Counted from the stretch's first letter, positions 1 to 13,337 are shown. The stretch: DNA of 64,000 nucleotides from Pseudoalteromonas rubra (GCF_005887095.1 NZ_PNCI01000013.1:62001-126000), one strand, 5' to 3'. The notes: generated from the sequence alone by a model not told the origin. A program made the numbers and translations.

Positions 1-750
1 ATCACTGAGCAAGCAGATACACCTGCCCCTTTACCAGATACAGACAATCAAGTTGATATAGAGCCAACGGGTAATGATGCACATGAGTTTGAAGTACATA
101 GCGCTGAGCTGGACGATGCCCAAGCCGCTTTGCTGAGAACACTACAAACCATCATTTCGGCACGCCACGACCAGCTAATGGCCGGATTTAACGAAGCAGG
201 CCTATCTCTGACAACGGACAATAACATCGCACAGGGTGGTCCGTATCATCAGGTTGATGCCACGCTGCTAAATGCACACTACACCCAGCTAATTGATGAT
301 TCTGTACAACTCAATCAGTTAGAAAACCTATTACATTCAACGCCTAAAATGATGCCCGTTGCGCACGACAAATATTATATTTCCAGCGCTTTTGGCTTTC
401 GTAAAGACCCCATCACTGGCCGCCGCGCCTACCACAAAGGCGTAGATATGGCAGGCTGGCATAAAACCCAGATCATTGCGCCAGCTGATGGTGTGGTGAG
501 CAAGGCCGGTAAAAATGGCGGATACGGTAAGTTTATTGAAATTCAACATGCCAATGGTATTGTCACTCGCTATGGTCATTTGCACACCATCAAAGTGAAA
601 AAAGGCCAGACAGTAAAGCAGTCAGACGTCATAGCGCTGATGGGCAGTACAGGTCGTAGTACCAGTACACACTTGCATTATGAGGTGTTACAGGATAAAA
701 AGCATATAAACCCTGTAAAACTGGCAAGAGTGCTTAAACGTGTTCAATAA
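1..750 (+). CDS. M23 (LytM-type) metallopeptidase, 5' end missing
   Basis: Open from base 1 with no start in view, so the N-terminus lies outside the window. The C-terminal ~110 residues are a LytM/M23 peptidoglycan endopeptidase domain. The zinc motifs are visible: HKGVD (H..xD type) near base 440 and the HLH pair in STHLHYEV near base 670, with the typical GYG and RYGHL segments between them. M23 enzymes cut cross-linking peptides of peptidoglycan in the periplasm. The visible upstream part is acidic and low-complexity, then probably helical, as in membrane-anchored family members. The stop overlaps the bactofilin gene by 11 bases. This pairing is known for cell-shape modules (bactofilin with M23 peptidase), so a role in local wall remodelling is inferred. 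Whether it has an N-terminal membrane anchor cannot be seen. Confidence 0.9.
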   Translation: MTEQADTPAPLPDTDNQVDIEPTGNDAHEFEVHSAELDDAQAALLRTLQTIISARHDQLMAGFNEAGLSLTTDNNIAQGGPYHQVDATLLNAHYTQLIDDSVQLNQLENLLHSTPKMMPVAHDKYYISSAFGFRKDPITGRRAYHKGVDMAGWHKTQIIAPADGVVSKAGKNGGYGKFIEIQHANGIVTRYGHLHTIKVKKGQTVKQSDVIALMGSTGRSTSTHLHYEVLQDKKHINPVKLARVLKRVQ

Positions 751-1114
751 AAAGAAAAACTCATTTCCTTTCTCGCTTATTTCTCCCGACACCGAAATCA
801 CAGGCAACATCCAGTGCGATGGTGAACTGCAAATTGATGGCAAAGTCACGGGAGATCTCAATGTCGCTCAGCTGATAATCGGCGAATCTGGGCTTGTAGA
901 AGGCAATATTGTCGCCAAGCAGGTGCAGGTGCGTGGCCAAGTTCAGGGCGGGATCAACGCCAACAGCGTTACGCTGGAGCCCAGCGCCAGAGTTACTGGT
1001 GATATCGAACACGATACACTGAGTATTCAGGCCGGCGCGCATATCCAGGGCCAGCTGAACCACCGCGCTGAGCCATCTAATGTCACACCACTGGATAAAG
1101 CCAGCGAAGCTTGA
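740..1114 (+). CDS. bactofilin (polymer-forming cytoskeletal protein)
   Basis: A 124-residue protein made almost entirely of short hydrophobic/Gly repeats of the bactofilin beta-helix (for example GNIQCDGELQIDGKVTGDL, then GNIVAKQVQVRGQVQGGI). It has a short charged N-terminus and a disordered acidic tail, the standard bactofilin size and layout. Bactofilins polymerise without nucleotide on the inner membrane and recruit wall enzymes. Start is GTG at 740, inside the end of the M23 gene, which implies translational coupling. The pair is followed by a terminator at 1225-1250. No unusual feature beyond the GTG start. Confidence 0.93.
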   Translation: MFNKKKNSFPFSLISPDTEITGNIQCDGELQIDGKVTGDLNVAQLIIGESGLVEGNIVAKQVQVRGQVQGGINANSVTLEPSARVTGDIEHDTLSIQAGAHIQGQLNHRAEPSNVTPLDKASEA

Positions 1115-1224
1115 ATAGCGTACCCAAAGCGTATCATCGGTAACATTTAATAACACAAAACATAGACTTAGCCTTTCACTTTTGTATCCGATAGTGATAC
1201 ATTTCACGCATATTATTAAAATAG

Positions 1225-1250
1225 AACGAGCTTATTGGGCTCGTTTTTTT
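1225..1250 (+). terminator. rho-independent terminator of the M23-bactofilin operon
   Basis: Perfect 7-bp stem AACGAGC (1225-1231) and GCTCGTT (1239-1245) followed by a run of T to 1250. It lies 110 bases after the bactofilin stop and just before the ribosome binding site of the next gene. Confidence 0.85.
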
Positions 1251-1282
1251 CATCCCATACTAAGCAAATAAAAGGATATAAA

Positions 1283-1891
1283 GTGAAGAAGCATATTTTA
1301 GGTCTACTACTAGCTGCCACGTCTTTGGGTTCTCAGGCTACCGAGCTAAGTAAAAGCTACCTGGAAGTAGGATATGGTGAAACGAGCCTGGATGGCGCCC
1401 CAAGTGGTTCAGATCCACAAGGTTTTATTTTTGCAGGGAGTTACGAATTTGCCAACGGCATTTTTATCGGCCTAAAAATCGATCAGCACTCCGATACTCT
1501 TAATGTTTTTGATGGTTTAATCAATGACGACTACGATGTTGATGAAACCACCTTTAATCTGGGCTACATACTCCACAAGACAGACAAAGGCCGATTTGCA
1601 GCAGGTGCTCAGGTAGGTGAATTTGAGGTGTCCATAAACGGCAGAAGTACTTCAATAGACACACGTCGAGTTTATGGTGAATACGAACATGCGCTTAACA
1701 AACGTTTCAGCGCATTTGCTCAGGTCGGATATGAGATGCTAGACTTCCCAACCGCTATTAGCGACGAAAATGGCGTTTACTTTAATGCCGGACTACGTTT
1801 TGACTTTACTGATCACTCAGGTGTTGTCGTTGAATACACCAATGGTGTGGACTACAACCAGACAGAAGTAAAATACCGCTACACTTTCTGA
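1283..1891 (+). CDS. small outer-membrane beta-barrel protein
   Basis: 202 residues. GTG at 1283 is chosen because AAAGGA sits 6 bases upstream and the protein then begins with a clean signal peptide (KKHILGLLLAATSLGSQA). A longer reading starting at 1235 would overlap the terminator. The mature part shows alternating aromatic/polar strands, several Gly-Tyr pairs and a C-terminal Phe (YRYTF), the usual signature for BamA-dependent outer-membrane barrels. The size fits an 8-stranded barrel (OmpA/OmpW-like). Substrate or role cannot be told from sequence. It has its own terminator at 1896-1926. Confidence 0.72.
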   Translation: MKKHILGLLLAATSLGSQATELSKSYLEVGYGETSLDGAPSGSDPQGFIFAGSYEFANGIFIGLKIDQHSDTLNVFDGLINDDYDVDETTFNLGYILHKTDKGRFAAGAQVGEFEVSINGRSTSIDTRRVYGEYEHALNKRFSAFAQVGYEMLDFPTAISDENGVYFNAGLRFDFTDHSGVVVEYTNGVDYNQTEVKYRYTF

Positions 1892-1895
1892 TTTG

Positions 1896-1926
1896 AAAAA
1901 AGGCCTGCTCATTGCAGGCCTTTTTT
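1896..1926. terminator. bidirectional terminator between convergent genes
   Basis: Stem AAAAAAGGCCTGC (1896-1908) paired with GCAGGCCTTTTTT (1914-1926), loop TCATT. T-runs occur on both strands, so it serves the barrel gene on the plus strand and the DUF4442 gene on the minus strand, whose stop codon (1925-1927) overlaps it. Confidence 0.9.
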
Positions 1927-2392
1927 ACTTCTTAGCCGATATATACATAGTCACATCTGCGTGAAACACCTTAACACCTTCACTGTTGAACACCTCAACC
2001 GGTACGATTAGCTCTTCTTTATCCTGCCATTGGCGCGGTAATGGAATGACTGCTTCTGCATGCAGATCAGTGTCTGCTTTTTTCAGGTACTGCACTGTCA
2101 TCCCTTTTGGGATCCAGCGATGTGTTTTCGACGGAATACTGGCATCGGTCACCACTCCTGCGCATAACTCTGCAAGGTTACACTGCGCGATCGCATGCAC
2201 TGTCCCAATGTGATTGTGCACAGCCTTGCGATTAGGCATCTGAGCCGTAATACGGCCTTCACTGAGGTGGGTGATCTTAGGCTTGATGGTGCCAAAATAA
2301 GGTGCCCTTTTACAGACCGCCTTGCTAAATAGCCAGTTGCCAAAGGGCAACCATTTAAACTTCTTATAGGTTTTTAATAAGGGTGTTGCCAT
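1925..2392 (-). CDS. DUF4442 hotdog-fold protein (PaaI-like thioesterase relative)
   Basis: 155 residues resembling the DUF4442 branch of the hotdog superfamily. Visible features are the N-terminal LPFGNWLFSKAVCKRAPY helix region, the central HNHIGTVHAIAQCNLAEL segment (where hotdog thioesterases carry the helix and catalytic side chains), and a C-terminal strand pattern ending VFHADVTMYIS. Such proteins are thought to act on acyl-CoA or acyl-ACP thioesters, but DUF4442 members are mostly uncharacterised. ATG at 2392 is preceded by AGGT. It stands alone, convergent to the barrel gene. Confidence 0.75.
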   Translation of the reverse strand: MATPLLKTYKKFKWLPFGNWLFSKAVCKRAPYFGTIKPKITHLSEGRITAQMPNRKAVHNHIGTVHAIAQCNLAELCAGVVTDASIPSKTHRWIPKGMTVQYLKKADTDLHAEAVIPLPRQWQDKEELIVPVEVFNSEGVKVFHADVTMYISAKK

Positions 2393-3063
2393 AACGCTTA
2401 CCTGTTGGATTTAGATAACACCTCACACTAACACATCTGACCAGTTGAGCCAATGACATTCATTATATCGCTGCTGAGTGCGATCTGCTTGGCTCAAATT
2501 CAGCTATATCAACTGCTTCGCTGATCAACGGCTTCCTTGCTCTGACATACTCCCTATTGACTACTCACGCCTGTTCTCTGTGCAATTAACATGAATGCCG
2601 GAGGACAAATCACTACTTTATGGCACTCATGATGAGCCTTTATAAGCTCACCTGGCCATATAAAAAAGCAAAGTTTAAAATAGCACCATGTTTTACATTA
2701 ATTGTATAGTTGATAATAAATATCACTTGCGCCTCAACTGCGACTGAAAAACACGAATTATGATATATTTAATATAAATAAAATCATAGTTAGAAACAAA
2801 CTCAATTAATCAAGTTAAACACTTCACTCTTCAAATGAAAAACACTAGAATTATTTATGAATAATCAAGAAAGTACTTTTTGTAAGTTTGAAGAGCCTGT
2901 CAAGTAACCCTCTGTTTCTCATGCTTATCCCAGCTGATAGTTCATCACTGGAGAGTTCCCAGTTTATTTTGGAACGATTCAAAATACAGCTTTCAACTTT
3001 ATAATCAGTTTTTCAACTTGCTCCATATTCGGCGGATACCGTCACGTATACTCAGGTGATACT
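2393..3063. other. 671-base non-coding region with nested inverted repeat
   Basis: AT-rich with no convincing gene. At 2445-2497 a perfect 9-bp inverted repeat, TTGAGCCAA and TTGGCTCAA, encloses a second one, ATCGC (2467-2471) and GCGAT (2480-2484). This would fold as a two-tier hairpin about 50 bases upstream of the minus-strand gene start. The right part (about 2900-3063) is the leader of the chemoreceptor gene at 3064, with AGGTGAT as ribosome binding site. No c-di-GMP riboswitch-like core was recognised. Confidence 0.5.
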
Positions 3064-4725
3064 ATGAAACTCAGTAATAAACTCTATTTAGCATTTGGTG
3101 TGTTAATCATACTAATGATCATTTCCAGTACATTAGTATGGTTTAAAATATCCACTGAAACTGCCCGTGCAAAAGAAGTAACCGGTGACGATCTACCCGG
3201 CATAATCCTCTACAGCCGCTTACTGGATACTCAGCACCAGCTCAAAGGCGCTGCGCTCGAATATATGAATGGTGATGCAAGTAAAAAAGCGACCTTTAAC
3301 GATACATTTGAGAAGTTTAAAACAGTCCACTCCGAACTCTACGGTTACGAATCAGCCAAGCAATCTGATCGAGATAAGATGGCACATATTCTGCGCAGTA
3401 TTTCATCTTACCACCAGAAGGTTAATCAGGACGTGTTTGCGCGTTATCAGCCAGCTGTGGCTCAGACGATCCAGAGCCAAACTTCATTGGCTTTTGACAA
3501 CTCAAGCGAGTTTAAGCAAGCAAGTGAGACACTTCGGGCTTTAGATAAAAAATACATACAAGATATTGCCAATATTCTTGAAGTCTCTGCGCAAGAGGAA
3601 ATTGATGATGCGACCAATGCTGTGGCGCAACTGGTTAAAGGCCTGGGTTCTACGTCTATTGCCATCATAGTGATCACTCTCGTTGCCGCGATGCTTAGCC
3701 TCGTTATCGCATATTTGATCAGTCGCTCAATCGTGTTACGTCTCAATCAAGTGCTGAGTGTTGCGGAACGGATCGGTGCGGGTGATATCTCTGAGCAGGA
3801 TATTGTGCATCAGGGGCAAGATGAAATTGATGGGCTGGCAGAAGCGACCAATAGAATGGCCCGCTCACTGAACGAATTGCTGCACTCTATCACTCAGGTG
3901 GTTGGCGATGTGACTTCATCCAGTCAGGATATTGCCGAAGCGAACCAGCAGATCGCCGCCCGTAGTCGTTCATCCGCCGATCAGTCGACTCAGGTCGCTA
4001 CGGCCATTGAAGAAATGAGCGCGACGGTCACTGAAGTGGCCTCTCAGAGTCAAGTGGCAGCAAGCCAAGCCGAGCAGGCACGTACATTGGCCTCTGGCGG
4101 AGGAGATACCGTCGGACAAACCGTCAGTAAAATAAAAACGGCGTCACAAAATGTGCAAAAAACCGCAGAAAATGTCACTCACTTGGGCGAACTCAGTAGC
4201 CAGATTGGCAACGTGATCGGGGTAATTGGCAGCATTGCGGAGCAAACCAACCTGTTAGCACTCAATGCCGCCATTGAAGCAGCCCGGGCCGGGGAACAAG
4301 GTCGTGGCTTTGCCGTCGTTGCAGATGAGGTCAGAACCCTGGCTGAGCGAACATCCAAAGCGACCGAGGAAGTTGTCTCCACCGTGCAATCCATTCAATC
4401 ACAAACGGATCACGCGGTAAGCTCCATGCAACACAGTGTATCTCTGGTTGACCAAAGCGTTTCTATGGCCGAAGCCGCAGGCATACAGTTAGATGACATT
4501 GTGCGTGGCGCCTCCGACATTGCCACTATGATCCAGTCGATTGCCACCGCAACGGAAGAGCAGTCAGTGGTTGCCGGTGAAATGGCCAGAGATATTTCTA
4601 ATATTGAGCAGTCCAGTCAGCACTCTCTGCAAGATACCCAGGTTGCAGCTCTATCTGCCCAGGGACTGAATCAGCAAGCTGAGGAGCTGGCCCAGTTGGT
4701 CAGCAGGTTCAAACTGAGGACCTAA
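3064..4725 (+). CDS. methyl-accepting chemotaxis protein, single four-helix sensor module
   Basis: 553 residues. TM1 is about 8-28, the periplasmic part about 29-190, TM2 about 193-217 ([19 protein letters not shown]), then HAMP to about 270 and the MCP signalling domain with the conserved hairpin tip [20 protein letters not shown]. It senses an unknown ligand and controls CheA through CheW. The periplasmic domain matches the first module of the neighbouring paralogue at 4944, then joins directly to its last helix; the second ~117-residue module is absent. No CheR/CheB-tethering pentapeptide is visible at the end (RFKLRT). The start ATG has AGGTGAT upstream. A separate promoter is likely given the 670-base leader. 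Confidence 0.95.
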   Translation: MKLSNKLYLAFGVLIILMIISSTLVWFKISTETARAKEVTGDDLPGIILYSRLLDTQHQLKGAALEYMNGDASKKATFNDTFEKFKTVHSELYGYESAKQSDRDKMAHILRSISSYHQKVNQDVFARYQPAVAQTIQSQTSLAFDNSSEFKQASETLRALDKKYIQDIANILEVSAQEEIDDATNAVAQLVKGLGSTSIAIIVITLVAAMLSLVIAYLISRSIVLRLNQVLSVAERIGAGDISEQDIVHQGQDEIDGLAEATNRMARSLNELLHSITQVVGDVTSSSQDIAEANQQIAARSRSSADQSTQVATAIEEMSATVTEVASQSQVAASQAEQARTLASGGGDTVGQTVSKIKTASQNVQKTAENVTHLGELSSQIGNVIGVIGSIAEQTNLLALNAAIEAARAGEQGRGFAVVADEVRTLAERTSKATEEVVSTVQSIQSQTDHAVSSMQHSVSLVDQSVSMAEAAGIQLDDIVRGASDIATMIQSIATATEEQSVVAGEMARDISNIEQSSQHSLQDTQVAALSAQGLNQQAEELAQLVSRFKLRT

Positions 4726-4755
4726 ACAGTCAGCACCACCTCACGCAGCTCACCA

Positions 4756-4795
4756 ATTACCGGTCTGAAATGACAGATACGTTCAGTCCGGTAAT
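4756..4795 (+). terminator. inverted repeat after the first chemoreceptor gene, terminator-like
   Basis: ATTACCGGTCTGAA (4756-4769) pairs with TTCAGTCCGGTAAT (4782-4795) with one mismatch, loop 12 bases. Only a short AT-rich tract follows (AATTTAT), so it is a weak rho-independent terminator at best. Confidence 0.45.
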
Positions 4796-4943
4796 AATTT
4801 ATGTCGCCTTTGCCAGAACGTGTTCAACGTACATAAAGCCAAGATAAAACTTGCCTGTTTTGATAATTAACGACTTTAATTATAAACAATAGCGCAATGA
4901 AAAGTATGCCATGGATGACGCCTCTTTCTAACTTGGTGATCCT

Positions 4944-6956
4944 ATGAAACTCAGTAACAAACTCTACTCAGCCTTTGGTGTTCTTATTGTGCTGATGTTG
5001 ATGTCCAGCACTTTGGTTTGGTTTAAGGTCTCAACAGAGACCGCTCGAGCAACAGAGGTCACAGGTGATGACTTACCCGGTATGATCCTCTACAGCCGCT
5101 TATTGGACACCGAGCACCAGCTCAAAAGTGCCGCACTCGAATATATGAATGGCGATGTTAATAAAAAGTCCTTATTCAACGAGGTATTTCGTAAATTTAA
5201 GGAAGTACATACAGAATTGTACCGCTATGAGTCTGCCAAACAGGCCGACCGCGAAAAAATGGCCCATATCCTCAAAAGTATTACCTCATACCACCAGCGA
5301 GTGAATCAGGATGTGTTTAATCGCTATGACCCCGATGCTTATCAGCGCATTAAAACCCGAGTTGACCGCCTGGAGTCAACCACCGGAGAACAATTAGAAG
5401 CCCTGCTCGATAAGCTTAAAGAGCAGGAGTTTAACGATGCTATGCAGTCAACGGATTTACAGGAGTCACTTAGCGACGACCTGCCAGGCGTACGCTATTA
5501 CCTGGAGCTGGTTGACGAAGCCGGCGATATGATAGCCGCGGTTATCTCTCACACCACAGGTAACACCAATGCCGAAACAGACTTTAACGATGATGCAGCC
5601 AGCTTCGAGGAGTATTTAAATTTGCTTATTCCACTGGAACAAAAACCGAATGAGTTACAAGATATTGCAACAATAAAACGGATGTATAAAATCATCCAGG
5701 ATGAAGCGGAAACCGTGTTCAAAAGTTATGATCCTCAGGCGTACAAGCAAGCAACGAACACGCTCAATGAGCTGAACAAAAAGTATATTCAGGATGTGGC
5801 GAAGATTCTGGATGTCTCCGCCCAGGAAGAAATTGACGATGCCTCCAGCGCACTTGCCTTACTCGTAGAGGGTCTGAGCGCTATCTCGATTGTAATTATA
5901 GTGATTACTTTGATTGCTGCCGTACTTGGTATGGTCATTGCCTACCTGATCAGTAGCTCAATTGTATCGCGACTTAGTCAGGTGCTGGGCGTGGCTGAGC
6001 GGATCAGTGCCGGTGATATCTCTGACAGAGACATTGCGCACAAAGGTCAGGACGAAATTGACGGACTGGCCGAAGCCACCAATAAAATGGCTCGCTCTTT
6101 GAACGAGCTATTACACTCAATTGCTCAGGTGGTAGATGATGTGCGTACTTCGAGCCACGATATTGCCGAAGCCAATGACCAAATCGCCTCGCGCAGCCGT
6201 TCATCTGCCGATCAATCAACTCAAGTTGCTACGGCCATTGAGGAGATGAGCGCCACAGTCTCAGAGGTTGCGTCACAGAGTCAGGTAGCAGCCAGCCACG
6301 CCGATCAGGCACGCACTCTGGCATCCGGAGGTGGAGACACCGTCGGACAAACCGTCAGTAAAATTAAAACGGCCTCACAAAACGTGCAGAAAACCGCTGA
6401 AAACGTGACTCACCTGGGCGAGCTGAGTAGCCAGATAGGTAACGTGATCGGCGTGATTGGCAGTATTGCCGAGCAAACCAACCTGCTCGCATTAAACGCC
6501 GCTATTGAAGCTGCACGTGCCGGCGAACAGGGTCGTGGTTTTGCCGTGGTTGCCGATGAAGTCAGAACGCTGGCGGAACGTACTTCAAAAGCGACGGAGG
6601 AAGTGGTTTCTACAGTTCAGTCAATTCAGTCGCAGACCGAACATGCCGTCAGCTCAATGCAAAACAGCGTGTCCCAGGTTGACCAGAGTGTTTCTATGGC
6701 AGAAGCTGCGGGGGCTCAGCTGGATGATATTGTGCGCGGTGCGTCTGAAATTGCCGCCATGATCCAGTCGATTGCCACAGCAACCGAGGAACAATCTGTG
6801 GTTGCCGGTGAAATGGCGCAGGACATCTCAAAAATAGAGCAATCCAGTCAGAGTTCCTTACAGGATACCCAGGTTGCCGCTTTGTCTGCACAAGAGCTCA
6901 ATAAACAAGCTGAGCAGCTGGCTCAACTGGTTCGTAAATTCAGACTCAGAACTTAA
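4944..6956 (+). CDS. methyl-accepting chemotaxis protein with HBM-like bimodular sensor
   Basis: 670 residues, paralogue of the gene at 3064: the N-terminus and the signalling domain are nearly identical in protein, with many silent DNA differences. The periplasmic region contains two related modules, each starting with DDLPG (residues about 42 and 178) and ending with a DPxAY segment (about 129 and 263). This fits the helical bimodular (HBM) sensor architecture known from McpS of Pseudomonas putida, which binds small organic acids; the ligand here is unknown. TM2 is about 312-336, HAMP follows, and the signalling hairpin [20 protein letters not shown] is intact. The start has GGTGAT upstream, the same context as its paralogue. 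Confidence 0.95.
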   Translation: MKLSNKLYSAFGVLIVLMLMSSTLVWFKVSTETARATEVTGDDLPGMILYSRLLDTEHQLKSAALEYMNGDVNKKSLFNEVFRKFKEVHTELYRYESAKQADREKMAHILKSITSYHQRVNQDVFNRYDPDAYQRIKTRVDRLESTTGEQLEALLDKLKEQEFNDAMQSTDLQESLSDDLPGVRYYLELVDEAGDMIAAVISHTTGNTNAETDFNDDAASFEEYLNLLIPLEQKPNELQDIATIKRMYKIIQDEAETVFKSYDPQAYKQATNTLNELNKKYIQDVAKILDVSAQEEIDDASSALALLVEGLSAISIVIIVITLIAAVLGMVIAYLISSSIVSRLSQVLGVAERISAGDISDRDIAHKGQDEIDGLAEATNKMARSLNELLHSIAQVVDDVRTSSHDIAEANDQIASRSRSSADQSTQVATAIEEMSATVSEVASQSQVAASHADQARTLASGGGDTVGQTVSKIKTASQNVQKTAENVTHLGELSSQIGNVIGVIGSIAEQTNLLALNAAIEAARAGEQGRGFAVVADEVRTLAERTSKATEEVVSTVQSIQSQTEHAVSSMQNSVSQVDQSVSMAEAAGAQLDDIVRGASEIAAMIQSIATATEEQSVVAGEMAQDISKIEQSSQSSLQDTQVAALSAQELNKQAEQLAQLVRKFRLRT

Positions 6957-6969
6957 TTTTACCTAGGTA

Positions 6970-7000
6970 TTCAGGCGCTGCACTCCTTACAGTGCCTGAA
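6970..7000. terminator. imperfect hairpin between convergent chemoreceptor and dnaE2 genes
   Basis: TTCAGG (6970-6975) pairs with CCTGAA (6995-7000), and an inner CACT/AGTG extends it with a bulge. No T-run follows on either strand. It may terminate the second chemoreceptor gene weakly. Confidence 0.3.
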
Positions 7001-7023
7001 TATCGAGAACACTGTTGCTTGAC

Positions 7024-10256
<3,233 letters not shown>

Positions 10257-10257
<1 letters not shown>

Positions 10258-11750
10258 CAGCTGAAAACCCCATGGCAAAACCAGCGCTGCTGGCGATCTC
10301 GGAACACCCATAACCAACGCCCCTGTGCATCCTGAGCCACAAAGTAATCTCGTTCAACCTCATGAGCATCCCACCAGCCAGTGCAGATCCGTTCAGGGCC
10401 TAAGTGGACATTAATTTTATGCTGTAATGGCTCGATACTCGGCAGTAAAAAGGCGGGTCTGAGATAGCCCATTTCAGGGTATAACGAAGGTGCATTCGGC
10501 AAAGATGTCCCCGACAAAGGTGTCCCCGGCATACTCAGTGGCGTACAGTATCCAGTTGCCAGCTCAGGGCGCAAATCATCACAGGCTGTCAGCCCCTGTA
10601 CAGCACGCTCACCTAATTTAGCCTGCAACACAGCGACCAGACCAGCAGGCGTCATTGTACCGCGTTGCTCGGCAAATAAGTCATGCATCAGTTCATCGGG
10701 CTGACACATCTGTGCAACTTTTAGCCCTATTGCCTGTACCGGACCATTGAGTGTCACTGAGCTGAGTTTAAGGTCGCATAAGTTCAGCCACAGATCGGCC
10801 CGATCTGTACCTTCTGCACGACCCACTTCAAGCTGCAGGGGTTCAGCATCGCGCTGATACAAGGTCAGTATTAATTGCCTGGCATGTCGATTACGTAACC
10901 GTAAAAACTGCTCCTGTTGCACCAACAGTTTAAGCAGCGGTTTATTCAGCCAGTCCAGATTTTCTATGTCATACAGCAGTGGCAGATAGCGTTCAAACTC
11001 TGGCTCTGGTTGATAAAAAGTCACAGGATGAGGCACTTTCCCGCGCAATCTGGACACATACTGTACCAGCTCACAATCGAAACGTTTTCCCAGCTCCACC
11101 AGAGGCAGCGCGAACAACTCACCGACAGTTTTAAACCCAACCCGTTGTAGCCGCTCAAGCTGTTTAGCAGGCAGTGATAAAGCCACCAACGGCAGGCCAT
11201 GTAAGGCTTTTTCAAGCGCTTCTGGGTTCTGATGTGCCAAAGCGCCATGCTGTTTTGCCAGCAACCGGGCGGCCTCCGGAGAGTAGCCAAATGCAAACCG
11301 ATAGGTAAAGGACTGTGTATCCAGATGTGAGCGCAGTGTGCTCAGGTAGTGAGATAAATCCCGGTACATGGCGAGCATACCGCTGACTTTCAGTAATAAG
11401 CCCTGAGGCGCAAACAGAGCAATATCTGCCGTGATCAGATACAACCACTGGGCAATTTCACGGATCGTTCGGCTTTCATCGGCTTCATCATAGGGATGTA
11501 CAACCAGCTCTCGACTGCGGGCCGCGGCGGCGGCCAGTCCCATACCCGTCGAAATTCCCAGTTGTGCAGCAGCCTGATCCAGCTGCATCACCCTGTTGTC
11601 ACGCCCACCTACGATGATGCAGGGCCGAGATAACTCAGTGGTGATACCATCAGGCTCTGTCTCATCCGATTTTTGCGTTTGCTCCGCGATTTTCAGTTTA
11701 TCGAGCTGAATAGCAGGAAAGTGTAAATACAACCACAAAGTCATTACCAC
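10257..11750 (-). CDS. imuB: ImuB, Y-family polymerase-like mutasome hub
   Basis: 497 residues. It starts LWLYLHFPAIQLD, the usual ImuB/Y-family N-terminus in which the metal-binding acidic residues of true Y polymerases are not evident (LHFP in place of a DxD-type start). The little-finger region and C-terminal extension follow, ending in the conserved ImuB region around WWDAHEVERDYFVAQD. ImuB is known to bind the beta clamp, ImuA and DnaE2 and to act as scaffold. The start is GTG at 11750, overlapping the imuA stop (TAGTG), or ATG at 11744. It is translationally linked on both sides, which is the usual mutasome operon layout. Confidence 0.95.
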
Positions 11751-12445
11751 TACCTGCCTGTAGAATATTGCTGTGCAACATCTGGCACTTCCTTGCTCTG
11801 AGTATGAAATTGTTCGGTCAGCTCAGGCCAGAGCAGTGACATATCCAGTGCAAATTGGGACTGAGCCCAGCCGCCTTTGCGCTTTTTAACTGTGATACTC
11901 AGACCTTTGGTATGTGGGTTAAGTCCCAGGCTTAAAGACACTGGCAAGGTCCCCTCGCCATAGTGTTCACGACGTAAAAGATACAGACACGCCTCGCCAG
12001 TCTGAGCTGCCAGCTGCAGACGCTTGACCTGATACACCTGGAGTGCCCCATGCCATACCAAGACACTGTTGCAGGCGCCACTTTTCAGGCACTGCTCAGC
12101 AGCCCACAGTGCTTCTTGCGGGCACCCTGGGGTGATCTCCAGCAATTTGCCGGTGTCCATTCCGATACGCTGCAAAGCATCGGCGTTCAGACGAGCCGGC
12201 GGATTAATGATCGCCGTTAAACCACTTTGTTGCATCAGACTGGGCAATAGCAATCTCAGCTCACCAATGCCCAGCTCAGTATGCAAATCCACGACGCCGA
12301 CTTTAGGAAAGCCACCCTGTAAGTGTTTATCCAGTTCTGTATATCCTGTCGTCGTGAGCGCTTTACTGTGTTGCTGACGCCCAATAAGCCCTGAGCCTTG
12401 CCAAACCAAATCCTGACGCTGTAATCGTTCAATTAAATTGCTCAT
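11750..12445 (-). CDS. imuA: ImuA, RecA/SulA-like mutasome component
   Basis: 231 residues, first gene of the SOS mutasome operon. The family is a degenerate RecA-like protein. Visible here are the N-terminal stretch (TTTGYTELDKHLQGGFPKVG) typical for ImuA/SulA-related proteins, the GELRLLLPSL region and LNPPAR-type motif (INPPARLNADALQRIG). A canonical Walker A is not evident, as expected for gammaproteobacterial ImuA. It functions with ImuB and DnaE2 in damage-induced mutagenesis. A perfect LexA box lies 14 bases upstream of the start codon. Confidence 0.92.
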   Translation of the reverse strand: MSNLIERLQRQDLVWQGSGLIGRQQHSKALTTTGYTELDKHLQGGFPKVGVVDLHTELGIGELRLLLPSLMQQSGLTAIINPPARLNADALQRIGMDTGKLLEITPGCPQEALWAAEQCLKSGACNSVLVWHGALQVYQVKRLQLAAQTGEACLYLLRREHYGEGTLPVSLSLGLNPHTKGLSITVKKRKGGWAQSQFALDMSLLWPELTEQFHTQSKEVPDVAQQYSTGR

Positions 12446-12458
12446 AACACACCTTAAA

Positions 12459-12474
12459 CTGTATATTTATACAG
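12459..12474 (-). promoter_or_regulatory. LexA (SOS) box controlling imuA-imuB-dnaE2
   Basis: CTGTATATTTATACAG matches the gammaproteobacterial LexA consensus CTGT-N8-ACAG exactly. On the minus strand a -35-like TTGGTC and a -10-like TATAAA with 16-base spacing overlap it, so LexA would block the promoter. The divergent SRAP gene starts 150 bases away; no second box was seen for it. Confidence 0.92.
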
Positions 12475-12623
12475 TATAATTACTGTTGACCAAAGTGCAA
12501 GCATGCTGTGTATCTCGCCGCAGGCAGACCCGCTAAACAGCACAGAGAACACATAACGGTTAATCCAGATCAAGCAGTGACAACCAGAGTCAGTTAAAGT
12601 GAGAGAGACAACAGGAGCGTATT

Positions 12624-13337
12624 ATGTGTGGACGATTAAATATCACCGATGATCCCTTTGTGATCGAGATATTAGAGGGGCTGGGCATTGAGAACCCGAG
12701 AGAAAACATGCACTTTGGCCGCTTCAAAAAAGCAGCGGACAGCATCAGTATTGTGCATGAAGAAAATGGCCAGCGGCAACTCAGTAGCGCAACCTGGTGG
12801 CTGTTGCTAGACCCAAAACCAGAGCAAGGTTTTAAACCGTCCAAATACACGTCATTTAACAGCCGCTATGACAAACTTCACGTTAAAGGCAGCGCCGCCT
12901 ATCTGCCATTTCATTACAGCCGCTGTATTATCGTGGTAAAAGGCTTTGGTGAAACCCAGTTTACCAAAGGCAAACCACAGCATTATTATGATTTTATCGC
13001 CCCTGACGGCGCACTGTGCTTAGGTGGACTATATAAGGTGTGGCACCATCCACACAGCGGAAAAAAGCACTACTCCTGCTCAGTGATCACTCTGCCTGCA
13101 CACCCAAAACTGCGCCGTTACCACGACAAAGCGAGTCCTCTGATCCTGCCACCTTCGCCTGCTGAGCTCAACGCCTGGCTAGACAGCACCCAGCACAATG
13201 GCGGCGGCTTTACGCATTTGCTGATCCCACATTTATATCAGCGCCTGGCCGCCCTGCAGATAGACAAACCCAGTAGTTACAACCCGCTGGGCGAGGTCAC
13301 TTATATTGCCAAAGATCCTCCCCGACACGGACAATAA
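12624..13337 (+). CDS. SRAP-domain protein (HMCES/YedK-like abasic-site shield)
   Basis: 237 residues. It begins MCGRLN; after Met removal Cys2 would form the thiazolidine link to abasic DNA, the known chemistry of the SRAP family. The Asn-containing FNSRYD segment, a Glu in GFGETQ and the His in RYHDKASPLIL occupy the places of the family active-site residues. Local context is divergent from classic YedK (the usual GYYEW and HxRMP forms are replaced), suggesting a subfamily. It diverges from the SOS mutasome operon, and SRAP genes are often linked to SOS cassettes. It ends 3 bases from the convergent chemoreceptor gene with no visible terminator. Confidence 0.9.
   Translation: MCGRLNITDDPFVIEILEGLGIENPRENMHFGRFKKAADSISIVHEENGQRQLSSATWWLLLDPKPEQGFKPSKYTSFNSRYDKLHVKGSAAYLPFHYSRCIIVVKGFGETQFTKGKPQHYYDFIAPDGALCLGGLYKVWHHPHSGKKHYSCSVITLPAHPKLRRYHDKASPLILPPSPAELNAWLDSTQHNGGGFTHLLIPHLYQRLAALQIDKPSSYNPLGEVTYIAKDPPRHGQ

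Noticed and set aside
2880..3063. c-di-GMP riboswitch upstream of the first chemoreceptor
   Set aside because: No conserved GEMM core or tetraloop-receptor pattern could be found.
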